Source: Marasmius tenuissimus
Taxonomy: Eukaryota; Basidiomycota; Agaricomycetes; Agaricales; Marasmiaceae
NCBI GenBank assembly: GCA_029532415.1
Contig: JAQOTA010000060.1
Location: 930,001-994,000, forward strand
Direction of reading: 5' to 3'
Length of the DNA stretch: 64,000 nt
Positions 1 to 12,233 of the stretch are shown here, one piece after another. The translations under genes were made by a program, and so were the position numbers. The notes under the pieces were generated by a model. The model saw nothing but the letters and a program-made list of their open reading frames with translations. It had not been told where the DNA came from and ran no database searches. How positions within the stretch are numbered: position 1 is the first letter of the stretch; every line of letters begins with the position of its first letter.

Positions 1-983
1 TCTCAGAATCAACCAACCATGATGTACGTCTCTTTTTGTTTAGTCTGAGCAATTTTCTGACATGACTTTACCAGTGTTTTCGCCCTTCGTGCTTTCTTGA
101 ACGCCCTCGCTCCATTGATCGGAGCTGAGATCGCCAGCGCGAAGCCAGTTCAACAAGGCTGGGCGAAAGACGCGTCCCCAGAGCAGATCGATCAGTGGAA
201 AGAGTCTGGTTTGAAAGAATGTAGAGACGAATTGGATAGAATCATCCAACAGGAAATGAGCACCGAGTACGGGAGGTTGATGAGGAAGGTAAGGAGTCAA
301 AAGCCTGCTCAAGCATCTATGCTCATTCGCTCACTTCCTCGTAGCGCCTAGGCCTCCGCCGCCAAGATCCCACCGACGAATCGAAGCTATCCAAACCCGT
401 CCTCGACCTGATGCAAAACCAAAAATTAGATTTCCATCGGACATTCCGGTTGCTCGCCTCGTTCCGGCCTTCGATCCTCTCCAATGACCAGGCCCTCGAC
501 ACCTTCATTTCCGATCTTCTCTCGAATATTGCTGAACCCACGATGGTTGATGAGTTCAGTTCCAGGAGAGAGTGGAAAGAGTGGCTCGGGAAGTACAAAG
601 ACCGCATTGAGGGTGAACGTGAGGCATGGAACGATGTTGGGGGCGACTTCGAGACGAAGAGGGTCGAGGAAGCCCAAAGAGCAAACCCGAGGTTCGTCTT
701 GAGACAGTGGGTACTGGAGGAGGTGATTAAGAAGCTTGAGGACGACGCGGAGAGTGGGAAGAGGGTGCTAGGGAAGGTACTGCAGGTGTGTCAATTTCTC
801 CATCTTTTGCTATTCCCGTTTCTCACCCGCATATTTCAGATGGCCTGTAATCCATTTGAACCATGGGGACGTGAGGGAGAAAAGTCGGAAGAGGGACTTA
901 GTGCGGAGGAAAAAGAAGAAAGGCGACTTTGTGGCGTGGGTGCGAAATCGATGCTGGGATTCCAATGCAGCTGCTCGAGTTAA
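1..983 (+). CDS. Selenoprotein O-type AMPylase (SelO/YdiU family), C-terminal part
   Basis: Mitochondrial pseudokinase-fold protein that transfers AMP from ATP to Ser/Thr/Tyr of target proteins in the redox stress response (known for the family). Exons are 1-23, 75-288, 345-785 and 840-983, all joining in phase; the gene starts before the window, leaving about 273 codons. The visible part runs from NQPTMIVFALRAFLNALAPL through LGLRRQDPTDES and a NPRFVLRQWVLEEVI stretch to NPFEPWG. It ends LCGVGAKSMLGFQCSCSS, the typical fungal SelO end. The antepenultimate residue, selenocysteine in vertebrate SelO, is Cys here, so no UGA recoding is needed. The last intron (786-839) is 54 nt and in frame, so it reads through unless spliced out. 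The N-terminal nucleotide-binding half is outside the window. Identity is firm from the C-terminal signature. Confidence 0.9.
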
Positions 984-1329
984 AGAGGTTCCTAAACTTT
1001 GAGGGGCTTTTTTGTTTCGCGCGTTCAAAATTTGTATATGCTACCTATGTTCTTTGGATTATGATGTACCCTGTATTATGCCTGTATTGCCTCGAAATGC
1101 AATCCAAGGCGGAATGTTACTATGTGTTCATCGTTGAACCTATTCAACCTTAATTCACGTCGCCCAATCAACGAGCAGCTTTCTATCTCTATCTCACTTG
1201 CAGACCCCGGGTTTGGTCGACGAGGCGGATAGATACATATATACGATGTGCAGAAAAGATACGCAGGCTCGAAAGCTATATCCCAGGTATTACAAAGTTG
1301 AATTGCTATGCATGAGACTCAACGACTCA
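984..1329. other. Convergent intergenic region (SelO / FNT 3' ends)
   Basis: 346 nt between the SelO stop and the stop of the oppositely oriented transporter gene. It is AT-richer than the flanks and probably holds both 3' UTRs and poly(A) sites. I see no coding sequence or repeat in it. Confidence 0.5.
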
Positions 1330-3322
1330 TCACCGTTTCATGCCATTCTCCGTCATATTGTCACTGCTAGCATCCCGTAAACTCTGGCCCGACGTTGCTC
1401 TTGGTGTTTGGTGCATGACATGTCCTCTCTCCGCCTCATTCAAGATGTTTACGTGGTCGGTATCCCGGAGGTAGAAATACAGGGCGGGGAGTCCAACCAG
1501 GAGTGCACCGACGATGTTTCCGAGGTATGAGGCAATGAATGATCTGGGAGAATACCGATGTCAGTACAACAACTTGAAAGAAAAGATGGTCGTATCGAAA
1601 AAAACGTACTTTCCAATGTATTGTCCCACCGTGATCTGGAAGAACGGGCGAGATCGAAGTTGAGCATCGACACCTGATCGAATTTGAACTGCACTCACAT
1701 CTGCACCAAACATCATCCCCAAAGGTACCGAAAACATGTTTGCAACGACTGGGTTCGAAGTAGAGTTAGCATGGAACAATCGCTACCAAGGCGCATGGAG
1801 CGACTTACCGTGGTCAAAACCACATGCCACGAAAACCTTATAGATGAATAAAAGAGGGGAAAGGTCATGATATTGAGGGCCATGTCAACCAGACATACGC
1901 AAACTCGACGTACCCAGATTGGAATCCAGATGGCGAAAATCTATGGGGTCCATGAGTGATTCGAAGATAAGTGCAAATCAAGAAAAATCTCACACCTTTG
2001 AGATCGTTTCTCTCGCAGCAGCAGCTTGCTACGGAGTCATACGAGGGCAAAGGGAAATTGGCCATCAGTGACCTTTGTTTACGCGCACGGAAGCAGATCC
2101 AACTCACCCAGACAGCGACGCAGACTAACCAATTACATCCAATCCCTCTGAGGAAGATTTGGTGCCATTGTGGGTCCGCAGCTTTATGTCTGCGAGGTGG
2201 AAGGATTAGTAACACTCTCCGGAGTTCGCAGCGCGACTTACATAGCGAAGGTTCGAATCGAAGTATGATATGGTTCAGCGGAAACAATCCCGCTATCTGT
2301 GATAAGAGGTAAGGTACAGTTCGAAAGAAGGAAGAGCTCATGAGACATCAAGAGGCCGAAATAGTGTCGTAAATAAGGCGTATCACAAAAGAAACACAGT
2401 CCATAGGACACAGGATAGCGGCAATAAGGCGTGCACGAGACACAAAACGCGCATGGAAGATGGAGAAAGCAGGGGGCGTCGGCCAGCGCCCTTACTATAA
2501 AAAGAAACGAACCACTCACACTTTACAAGAATAGCACCAAGGAAAAGGCTCCCCGCTAGGTTCCCGAATGTAACTAACCAAGAGTGGATGTCTGTGAAAC
2601 GGGTACTACTCGGCACAGTTCGAGCGGGCACGTACCGAGTAGCCAGTTGACGAAAACTCCCCACCAAGGGATAGCACCTTTCAAAGCCGCCATTGGCATG
2701 ACCTAAAGGATGAAATACTACCATCACGCTTGGGAACAAGTAGAGTGAGAGAGGAAACCGTACCATCATGTTACTCGTCAACAACTCTGTCCCTGTCAGC
2801 ACGATCCTACAAAATGAATTGAGGAGCGTCATGAGAAGAAGCTCAATGCTGCGCAGAGATGGACCGTGGCGAGAGCGATGCGAACGCACATGACGAGCCC
2901 CACTGGGAAGGTGAATGCGGCGAGGACTGGAGACGAAGCAGTGGGTGTCAGCGAGACGAGAAACGGCGTGCAAGACCCCAGAATTGACCTTTAATAAGCC
3001 CAGGATCGGTTTTCGTGAGCTCAGTCGAGCCTCCCGCTATAATCTCATAAACCAATCCTCCAAACGATAGGTACACTCCACCGAGCTATCCAACGAGACG
3101 ACAGTGAGAAATGTTCATGTTGAGTGGAGAACGGATGTATTCGAGTAGAGGCCTCACGAACTATAACAATGATAGTGAGCTATGCACCGTGAGGTCGACC
3201 GGGACAAAGATACTCACTGCTTTGATGAACACCGACTCATATCTGTCCCTATGCTTCGATACGGCATTCTGGATCATAGTTGCAGCGACGGCTGGCGGTT
3301 TGAGTGTGCTCGGCGCGTCCAT
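1330..3322 (-). CDS. Formate/nitrite transporter (FNT family)
   Basis: Pentameric anion channel/transporter of the FNT family, plasma membrane, for formate or nitrite. I resolve 14 in-phase exons: 3322-3218, 3085-2989, 2926-2890, 2806-2764, 2702-2636, 2573-2520, 2296-2242, 2189-2108, 2028-1996, 1940-1914, 1836-1809, 1748-1699, 1635-1610, 1543-1330, giving about 305 aa. Family landmarks in order: LGGVYLSFGGLVYEIIAGGS after TM1, TGTELLTSNMM, VFVNWLLVTFGNLAGSLF, WHQIFLRGIGCNWLVCVAVW, FDHVVANMFSVPLGMMFGA, and YLGNIVGALLVGLPALYFYL. The short hydrophilic tail ends DNMTENGMKR. The start at 3322 (MDAPSTLKPP) fits family length; an in-frame ATG at 3451 would add 43 residues. Substrate cannot be told from sequence alone, and no nitrate-assimilation genes lie nearby. 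Confidence 0.93.
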
Positions 3323-6300
3323 TGTGATAAAAGCGTTGAACGAAGGGAAAAGAGAAGTTGAGGTCGCTGAAGGTGAGGTGACAGGTGGAGATAGGCACGA
3401 TGTTGGGTGGTGATGCAGGGAGCACGCCCACGTATTTGGTTGATAGGACAATTCCTTTTACAGCTATTTAAGAATCCCTAGCATATTTTCGCACAACTCC
3501 AGGAACTTGATCTGTTGACACGCCAAACAACTGCACGTGCAAATAACCCGAAATATTTGGATTATTATTTTCCCTTTACCGCCTCGAACCACCCGTACCT
3601 CTTCGATTTGACTCCCGTTGAGCTACCATTGTCTACTACAATCACCCGAATCTTCATTTGATCAACTCCCTCTACCTCAAAGTGGGTGCGAGCGAAGCAC
3701 ACCTTCCCAGAAAATACCAGTTTTGGGAATATCCGCACGTGGTCGTGTTTGGCATGTCAACAGATCAAATTCCTGGAGTTGTGCGAGAATATGTTAGGGA
3801 TTCTTAAATAGCTGTAACTCCAGTTTTTTTGACCATGGAGTTGGCCGGCTTTTCGGCAATTACGGCCAATTCACAGGATGTCGTACACGTCTCATGATCG
3901 TTCATTGGAGGAGTGCCTGCTATAAATAGGTCATTTGAAGGAAGAGCTCTGATTTCGATGAAAACTCACCGGGAGTCTTTTCAAAGTGGTATCTCTGACT
4001 TGTTTCTGTGTGAATTGGTAGTAATGGTGGTGAAGGAAGACAAAACATTTGAAACGCAAGACGGATCGACCGCAGGAATCACCGAAACTCCGGACACATT
4101 CCATCAACCGACCCTGAACCTTGATCGTGACCACCTCTTACCACCATAGTCCCGGAATAGGACATAATAGGACCATCGCAGGTCAACTCCTTGCGCTTCT
4201 CCAACTGTCTGGGTATATCAAACCGAGCAGACACATCCACCTCAAACGTCTAGGGACATATTCGAGCTTCCTGAACGACCCAGGAGGTGCAGTACGCGTA
4301 GTATTCGCACACATCGTCACCTCTCGTTGTTCACCTGATTTTCCGAAGGGCGGATGCCGACAAAGATTCCCCCTTGTTCCCCACAATGAACAGACCCTGC
4401 GCCTTACATGTCAGCCAAGCCAGCCAAGAGGGCGATCCCTCGTTCTCAGAGTTCGACTCTCGCACCACCATTTTTTCAGACGTTCAAAATTGCTTTCTAA
4501 GGAGATCGTTTCTCTTCTCAGCGTGCTTGGCTGCGTTTCTTGGGCCTCCAGGAGCTCGCGAAAAGAGCAACATCTTCAGTCTATGAATATAGGCGGAAGC
4601 GCCTCCGACCTCTCAATGACCATGACATCTGATACCTTCTGTTTCAACGGGCCAGTGCTGTTCCCTCTATCATTGAATATCGCAAGGCTGAACGGCCCCC
4701 TGGGGTCCAGAGCTCTAGGATTCTCTCGCAATTCCGGTCAGGTGAATTACCGCAAGCACCAGAATGAGCCGATGGCCAGAAAACCTCTACATTCCAATAG
4801 ACTCACTGGACCTTCCATGCACGGGCTCCGAGCTCTTTCCCATCGTATCCTTATTCTTGAACGTCAGGTAAGTACTCTCATAATACAACGACTTCCTAAT
4901 CACGCAATTCCTCGACTTTTTCACCTACGGAGATCGCTGCGAGCTCGATTTAGCACGACGTTTTTGATGGAGGGCTGGCGCCAGGGTTGCGACGGGTCTG
5001 GTTTCTGCCTTACATTCCAAAGTTCGACGCCTCCATCATTCGTAAACCGAGGTGAAACTCGGGACTCCAAGTAACGGATCGAAATTCCAAAAATGTCCTC
5101 AGTGGTCGAAACACGACAGGCTCACACGGGATTGATACTGGAACGTGCGCGAGATATGTACAAACAGCGCCGGTAACGTATCTCATTACTCGCTGCTCCT
5201 CGAGAAAGCAACAAGCCTGCAAAGCCGCACGGCCACGATTGATATGTGATATGTGAGATTGTCCTTCCCCTTCCAGTTCTAGTCCAGTCACAATATCTCG
5301 GCTCTGATGTGCCATCTACTGACTGACACTGTGACTAGGCGACAATCTGCAAGGATCAGGAAGACGCGTAGCGCGTCTGCGTACATCTGGATTACATCTA
5401 CGGGAGTGATTGGAGGTGACCAAAGCTGGCGTGATCGGGATCAATCCAAGGAGCTGGCGGCAGGCAAAAAGGTCAGTACTCGTCCTGAAATCATAACTTA
5501 ACAGCACGGCGATCCCGACGGCGACATACGTCCCTCAATGATGAAAAAAAATATTGAAAACCCCCCAACCGAGCATGACTCGGAAAAAAGTGAGTGTTTC
5601 ATTGGATTAAGTACCTCGCGACCCTGCTAGTAGCCCACCCCTGCTGAATTCAAATCCACCAGAATAATCTCCTCGGATTCCAGTTACGCGGTAACAAGCG
5701 ACGACGACGACAGTCCTTAGCGCTGTGGACCGAAAAAGAAAGAAAAAACAGCACACCTGTCGTCCCGCCGCTATACCCTAGATTGAATCTATCGTCGGTG
5801 GTCGGAGAGCACAGGCAGGTCGATAACAGCCCCCGAGTCCGAGTGTCTGGTTTCTGGCTGGCTAGGCGTCGGTTGGGAGGGAGAAAAGTGGTAAGAAAGG
5901 TAAGAATAGCAGTAATGAATGTCCGGAGGCTCCTCCCTGTACGTACGGTACGGTGCGTCTGGACTGATACTCCCTCGCTCACTCATAGCGAGGCTTTTTC
6001 TCGACGCTTCCACTCGCTGTTGGTACAAGTACGAGAGTTCCGCTTTTCCTAGATGGAGCGGGACCTTACCTCGAAGCGGTCAACTCCCAATTCCCTCGAT
6101 CCCAATCTCTCCGGCCGAGGAAACCACCTACTTATCGACCAATCTAATGCCACCCCGACTAGCGAGGCATGTTCAAACCTCCATCTGGCCGTCTAGGTCA
6201 ACACGCGACGTCCGTAGAGGAAAAAAGATCAGTACCACTGAGACCCGAATGAATGTCTGGAAGTAAGAGTAATAATAATCAATCATGAGCGCTGGAGTTG

Positions 6301-8441
6301 ACGACCTCCTAGATGAGGACGTACGCAACGCAATTAATCACCGTCGCTTGCTGTACTACCGTCTTCCTCCTCATGTCTGCCGTAGAAATCTAGCCCCCAA
6401 AAGCAAAACTACGCGACGCGACACTCGAGTAGTCGATGGCAAGTATCCGGAAATAGTTCACATCAAAAGTGATCCAAGACTTGGGCAGAACCTCGGCGGG
6501 GGTATCCCGATGAGATTTTTTCTTCGACACTTTGAGACAACCAACCACCCCCGCAACATCCCAGTTCAAAGCCACAGTTTCGAAAAAAAAAAGTTACGGC
6601 CGAGCGTGAGAACTTTCATCGGAAACTGCCGAGTGAGCTTGTCCAGTGCAGTTATCACTCGATTTCTCGACGTACGAGGATTCGGGAACCTCACGAATCG
6701 CCAAGCTACAGTGAACCCGGGCTCCTGATTTAATCAAAGCTGGAAAAAGAGTCCGTTTTTCAAGCAAATGTACAATGAGGCTCACAACGCGACGGTATGT
6801 TCGGTTTACCAGGTTCCCCATTCAAAAGGGAAAAAAGGAATCTCTGGCCATCTGATACATACTCGATCGAGGAGAACAGAGCCCTGCACAATTGAAAAAA
6901 GGCCCCATTCCCCGTGTCCGTTGTCAGGAACTGACGATCATATGTACTAGGAGAATGAGATCTCGTCAGGGTTGTAAAAACTGTAGGGACTTGTATTTCG
7001 ACCGAGGAGTGACATGTACGATGATGTTTCATCTCTAGGCCAGTGGAGTGAGTATTACCCACCTCGCCTCCCACCAAAGATACGATGTGATGCCTCTCAC
7101 AAGCAAAGCAAGCGATGTCGACTTGGAACCTCACTTTTTCCCACCGCGTAGCCTCGAGGGATTCATATAGGCTATGTATACTCAATACCAATACTCACCG
7201 GCACGCGATTAGATAGAAGGAAAAAAGTATTTGTCAAACCCACTGTGTACAGTATGTAGCTCAGAAAGTGAAAAGCAAAAAGCAAAAAGTAGGGTCGAAC
7301 TCGAACTTGAAGGTTCCCGGAACCCTCGTGAGCCGCGATGAAATCAAGAATCAAGAAGAAGAGTGCGGGAACAACAAGAAGGAAGATCCTCTCAGGATCT
7401 AGGCACTACGTCAACCCATCAAGTCAGCCATCAATAACAGCAAAATGAAAAGGAAGGATGTGCATTGTGAGGACGCGAGAGAAAAAAACAAGGAAGCCCT
7501 GTCGGGGTTTAGAACCCAAGATCTAAGCGCCCAGGAACCCTTCGGTGGTGAAGAGAAGGGGGGACAAAAAAAAAAAACAGAAAAACAGCAAAAAAACACA
7601 GATCTAGAGAGCCTGGAGAGAAAAGAACAGACACTGACAGACACAACGCCCGGATTCATCCGCGGAGCTCGATCTGTTCCCCCCTTCCCCCCTTTGCTCA
7701 ATTCACAGAAGGGAACGTAACACCCCAAAATAGCTAGAGCTTTCGCAGGGGGTGGGATGACGACGAGATTTCGTCTCAAAACTCAAGGGTCTCGCTTCGT
7801 GGCGTTTGGGTTTGAGTTTGACTTCAGGTATGATTTTTGGTGGGTGGCAGGTGCCATGACGGTGAGAGGGAGAGACGTTCACGGAGCGCCCGAGAGAGAG
7901 AAAGGCGAAACGTCTCGACTGTAAGCGAAGTTTTCGTCCGAGTGTGGGAAACTCGACTTCGGAGTATCCCGAGTGGAACTTGAAGGAAATCCTGAGGTCG
8001 AGGTCAGGCTTCTAACCGAGCACCGTCATCTGGTTCGTCGTTAGGGGAAGTCTCGCCTCGTCCTTTCTTCTAGCACCGACCGATAAGCGACGATCTCAGC
8101 CTCAGAAAAGCGGCATCTTCGAAGCGGGAACAGGTGAGGGAAGAGGATCTCATTCAATCGCGTATGGTTTGCTGTAAGTAGTATGTACTCTACCCTAGCA
8201 AGATCTCACCAGCTCAGAGAAAAATTTCAAGGGTGCGCTGCGGGTGCGGGTGAGCCAAACTTCTTTGATGAAAAAAGGACTTTGTTTCGCGGCAACAAGT
8301 CGGCGGCAATAAGCGAGAAAGAGAGGACGATTGGATCTTGGTTTCCCAAATCGGTCAGTCTAGTTCTCCAGCTCCGGATTGATTTTGCAGTAAAAAAGCA
8401 GGCATCGAAGACATGTCAGAGATTCGCCAAAGTTCCCAATC
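3323..8441. other. Long gene-poor region
   Basis: About 5.1 kb without a supportable gene, apart from the inverted-repeat element at 3458-3817. The longest open frame (4121-5074, +, 317 codons) shows no recognisable domain, has a composition unlike the window's real genes, and has no consistent splice continuation, so I do not call it. TATA-like TATAAATA at 3921-3928 has no gene behind it. Segments 5520-5720 and 7440-7620 are A-rich with poly(A) tracts, which suggests old insertion debris. Part of 7900-8441 is presumably the promoter and 5' UTR of the Mei2-like gene. Confidence 0.45.
3458..3817. repeat. MITE-like element with ~80-bp terminal inverted repeats
   Basis: The left arm (3458-3545) and the reverse complement of the right arm (3730-3817) match over about 80 bp with a few mismatches. 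Both begin TTACAGCTATTTAAGAATCC and continue through GCACAACTCCAGGAA, TGATCTGTTGACA and GCCAAACA to a CACGTG core. The arms enclose about 185 bp of unrelated non-coding sequence. Size, long imperfect inverted repeats and absence of an open frame fit a non-autonomous DNA transposon. I could not identify a clear target-site duplication, so the exact ends are uncertain by a few bases. Confidence 0.75.
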
Positions 8442-10542
8442 ATGCCCAGATCGCTTAGACCTAGCCTGCCTAATATTTACCTTCCCCCTTCATCAGGCCC
8501 ACTCCCCAAAGAGTTGTCCCAAGCCATCATGAACCCCAATTCTGCCCTCCTCACTCCCCCGCTCACCCCCTCCTCCAGTCTCAACAGCGCCGGCGACCCG
8601 ACTCCTTCGCGGTACATCTCCGTTGCTCCCATCCGCACAGACATCCAGGTCGATTTTCTCGAGTTCACGTTTTGCACCCTCGTCGGTGGCAACCATCCCA
8701 AGCCAATCCTCGACATTGTCACTCTCCCCGACAGTCCCAGCACCCGTATCCTCGTCCTCGATGACCTCCGAAAAGCGGTCATGTTGCGCGACAAGCTCGC
8801 CAACATCCCACCCATCCTCCGCACTTGTCTTTACAGAGACACACATGTCCTACACGTTGACTTTCTGTCCCCCCAAGCCGTAAAACACATGCCGCTCGAC
8901 ATGGTTCCCATCCCTCCGGTGGCTTCCCTCGCTATCTGCACTCCTGCTCAAGAGTCTGTTCTCTGCTCTCACCTCGAAAAACTAGTTGGCGATGACGCCG
9001 TGGCTTCGGTCTACCGCGACCCAGCTAGTGGCGCGTACAGTGTCAATTTCCACCGTCTCTCAGATGCCGAGTGTGTCTGTAACAGCCAAGGCGGCGAGTT
9101 GGACATGCAAGTCAGCTACGAGGAAGAGGTGATCTATAGCACCACTGTCAAAAGGGACTCGGATGGTTTCTACGAGCCAGCGTCGTCGTCTGCCGGGCCT
9201 TACCAGTTTCCTCCGACCCCTCCGATTCCTGGTCCGGGGCCTCCTCTTCCTCCGCACATGCATTTTCCACAACCGTGGATTGTCAACGAGCAGCAGCAGC
9301 AGCAGCCGCCACAGCCACCACCCTTTGTGTTCCCACCACCACCACCTTGGTTTTTGGACGGCGGGGCCATGTTGCCAGGTGTGCCCGGTCCATTGCCGCC
9401 GTCGTGCTTCAGTCCTCCTCAACCAGAGCCTTCGTATTGGATGCCAGTCCCACCTCTGCCGCCTATGATCCCACAGCCACCCCCGGGTCCTTTCCTCCAT
9501 CATCATCATCACCCGATGATGGCAGGCTTCCCCGGCGGCGAGTCCCAAGACATCCAGTTCAACTCTGCCGTCGAAGACGCATTCGTTAGAGCCGCTCATT
9601 TCCAACGACGTCGCGAGAGTTTGAGTATGATGACGAACAGTACCGCGTCAGAGGTCGAAGCTGCTTCTCCTCCTCCCCCGCCTCCTCCACCTCCCGCACC
9701 GACTTTGACTACGAAACCCAAACGAGAACGCGAACGCAATCAAAAATGCGGACCCACGCCACCCCAACCCGCACCCGTCCCCGTCCCCGCCCCCTCCGAA
9801 CCTCCCACGACTTCAAACAATGGCACCCGGACAGCCAACATCCTCTCCCTCCCCAAAATCGCGTCAGGCCTCGACACCCGCACGACCGTCATGATCAAAA
9901 ACGTCCCCAACAAACTCTCCTCCACCGATCTCCTGCACTTTATCCAATCCACCATCGGCAACCGCATCGACTTTCTCTACCTCCGGATCGATTTCAGGAA
10001 CGAGTGTAATTTCGGGTACGCGTTTGTGAATTTTATCGGCGTGGAGGATTTGGTCGCGTTTGTGAGGGAGAAAGGGGGGAAGAGGTGGTGAGTCCCTTTC
10101 CTTCTTTCCTTTTTTGCGAGGGTGAGACTGATAATGATACGTTGATGATAGGAATTTACACTCGTCGAATAAAGTCCTCGAACTGTGTTATGCGGATTAT
10201 CAAGGTAAAGAAGCGCTCGTTGAGAAGTTCAAGAATTCGGGGATTATGGATGAGAAAGTCGAATGGAGGCCTAGGATATTTCATTCGGAGGAGGGGCCGA
10301 TGCAGGGGATGCCGGAGCCGTTTCCGGAGGCGACGCATCAGAGGAGGAAGGAGAGGGGGAGGTCGTTGAGGGTCGAGGAGACGACTGTGACGCCGGTGAA
10401 GAAACAGTGGAATGGGAATGGTTCTGGGAAGGCGAAGAGGAGGACGAGGTCGGAGGCGTTTTCGAGTGCGAATCCGTTTGGGGTGTTGGCGGCGGCCCAG
10501 GAGGAGGGGAAGGTTCCGTCGGGGATGGTTGTGGGTGTGTGA
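8442..10542 (+). CDS. Mei2-like RNA-binding protein
   Basis: Family role: RNA-binding regulators named after fission-yeast Mei2, which promotes meiotic entry. Two exons, 8442-10087 and 10152-10542, join within a Trp codon (intron 10088-10151, 64 nt), giving 678 aa. The C-terminal Mei2 RRM (RRM_2) lies at about residues 485-580: TTVMIKNVPNKLSSTDLL is the RNP2 strand and ECNFGYAFVNF the RNP1 strand. The N-terminus has an LTPPLTPSSS motif followed by a degenerate RRM-like region. The middle (about residues 240-480) is low complexity: Pro-rich, a CAG-encoded Gln run at 9289-9303, a His run near 9500 and a Pro run near 9675. The basic C-terminal tail carries KAKRRTRSEAF. The start at 8442 is the first in-frame ATG; 8529 (MNPNSALLTPP) is an alternative. 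A GTAAGG site just after the stop suggests a 3' UTR intron. Confidence 0.93.
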
Positions 10543-11506
10543 GGTAAGGGTTTCTTTTTGTTATGGACGCGACTGTGTGCTCACAACTCGTATTCTAGGA
10601 CTCGTCTACAAAAAGAAAACACGCGTACTTTCTTCGCGACTCGGACTTGATTTTATTATTCTCCTACCGCTGCTGATACTGATTATTTATGTCTCTCGTC
10701 TCTCTCTTATCTGCTCTATTTCTCGCATCGCCTGCCTACAAACACACACACAAAGTCTTGTTTATACTCTGTCTCCGTCTCCGTCTCCAGTACATACAAT
10801 ACTTTATTTGCTTGTTTTTAAAGTCGTTACTTGCTTATTTGCTGTTCTCCATACATACAATACCTTCCACCTTGTTTATTTTCCGCTTTCCGCTTCCCCA
10901 GTGTTTTCGACTCGCTTTCGTGAAAATCGTGTATCATATTACTTATCCGCGCTCGTTACACCAGAATACCAAACTAGATCTGCTCCCTTTGTTCCGGCAA
11001 TACCACATGTTCGTTTCGAGCGGCGAAGGTTGAAACATCAAAGAGGAAACACTTCTAATTTTTTTTTTCGGCCCAAGTCCGTCAGATCTCATGTTCATTG
11101 ACAATGTTAGTCCATTAGGAGCACGGGGACCTACACTCAACGTACACCATACGGAGGTTTTCATTTCGCTTTTTTCTCTCGTTTTTCCTCTCTTCGTTGG
11201 TCTGGTGACCTAGAAGAAAATTTCAAGTTTCTCCTATTCGTTCCTCACAAGATCGTCGATAGGCGATTTCTTGATCTGGTATGTGTGTCATTACTCCCTC
11301 TCAGTTGGGTAAGAACTTGAAGTTGCTACGTTTCCCGTCCCGGTGACTTGGCTCGTCCAATCGGTAAGGTGAGCTTCCTTCCCCGTTGCGTTTTCTTGGG
11401 TACCGCGTGTCTTCACCCCAGAAAAACTTCAAGTGAAAGTCTAAGTGTAATTTATGGTAAGATTCACTCTGTAATCGCCGTGTCGCGACGCGCCACACGT
11501 GATCGC
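10543..11506. other. Convergent intergenic region
   Basis: Between the Mei2-like stop and the stop of the opposite-strand CX9C protein. The first 550 nt are T-rich with CT-rich microrepeats (10755-10790), as expected for a long 3' UTR, and a GTAAGG...TTCTAG pair at about 10543-10598 may be a UTR intron. The remainder holds nothing I can support. Confidence 0.4.
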
Positions 11507-12095
11507 TCAAAACATCTCCCCCCCTTCATGCGTCAACATCTCCAGATCCCTCTCCGTCAACGGCCTAGGATACTCCCCGCCGAGTCCGGCGGAATCCCGA
11601 CGCAGCTCCCACACGTCCTCACTAGACTTGCCCTCCACCCTCCGTCTGGCCCACCACTCTGCCCGACGACGCAACCACATCTCCCGCCTTTCCTCCGGTT
11701 CACTCCATTTGAGTCCCATGCAGAATTTCCAGTCTTCTAGTTTCGGTCCACAGGGGAAGGGGCTTGAGGAGGGAGAGGAGCCGTAGCGGTAGTATGATTT
11801 CACTTGTGATCGAATGGCTATTGGAGTATCAGAGAATTTGTTGGCTGTGTGAGATTATCTACGCACCATTACAGCCCAAGTACGTATCAAACAGATTCAG
11901 ACACGTCGGTGTCTCTTCCACCGTCGGATGTACCTTGCGCAGGTACGCCAGTTCCTCTTGAACGATGCTTTCAAAGTAGGATGGAGTAGTTGTCGTGGTT
12001 TCTGGAGTTACTGCTGCCTCTGTAACCTTGGTAGTTTCTGTCACTTTTGCAATCTCTGGTGTAGTCGCAGAGCTCGACGATCCAAAAGGCCACAT
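11507..12095 (-). CDS. Twin-CX9C protein, Emi1/DUF3128 family
   Basis: Exons 12095-11867 and 11817-11507 give 179 aa. After a Thr-rich N-terminus starting MWPFGSSSS come CLNLFDTYLGC and, after the intron, YYRYGS and CGPKLEDWKFC. Both are exact CX9C motifs, so this is a twin-CX9C protein of the DUF3128 family, whose yeast member is early meiotic induction protein Emi1. Twin-CX9C proteins are usually imported into the mitochondrial intermembrane space and oxidised by Mia40, and that location is inferred here. A charged C-terminal helix (RREMWLRRRAEWWARRRVEG) is longer than in yeast. The 138-bp gap to the divergent bS6m gene suggests a shared promoter for two mitochondrial genes. Confidence 0.87.
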
Positions 12096-12233
12096 TCCGA
12101 ATTCGAATGAGTGGTGTACGCGGTCAACCCAGCACCGGCGCTAAACTTCAAAATTATTTCCGTTTTCGCCGTGACGTTCCGTGACGCGCTCACCTCCTTC
12201 CATCCTCCATCAAAAACGCCAACTGAAAGCAGA

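Noticed and set aside
4390..4475. tRNA-like B-box (AGTTCGACTCTC)
   Set aside because: No matching A box, acceptor stem or anticodon arm upstream, so it does not fold as a tRNA.
4121..5074. 317-codon open frame on the plus strand
   Set aside because: No recognisable domain, no homology-like pattern, composition unlike the window's genes, and no splice continuation; long frames occur by chance in GC-balanced DNA.
7490..7570. Hairpin-like GGGGTTTAGAACCC segment as a possible tRNA or terminator
   Set aside because: Does not extend to a cloverleaf, and factor-independent terminators are not expected in a fungal nuclear genome.
8477..8846. Minus-strand frames opposite the Mei2-like 5' end
   Set aside because: Antisense shadows created by codon bias; no independent start context or domain.
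9060..9605. Minus-strand open frame rich in Trp and Arg
   Set aside because: Shadow of the Pro-rich Mei2-like coding region on the opposite strand.
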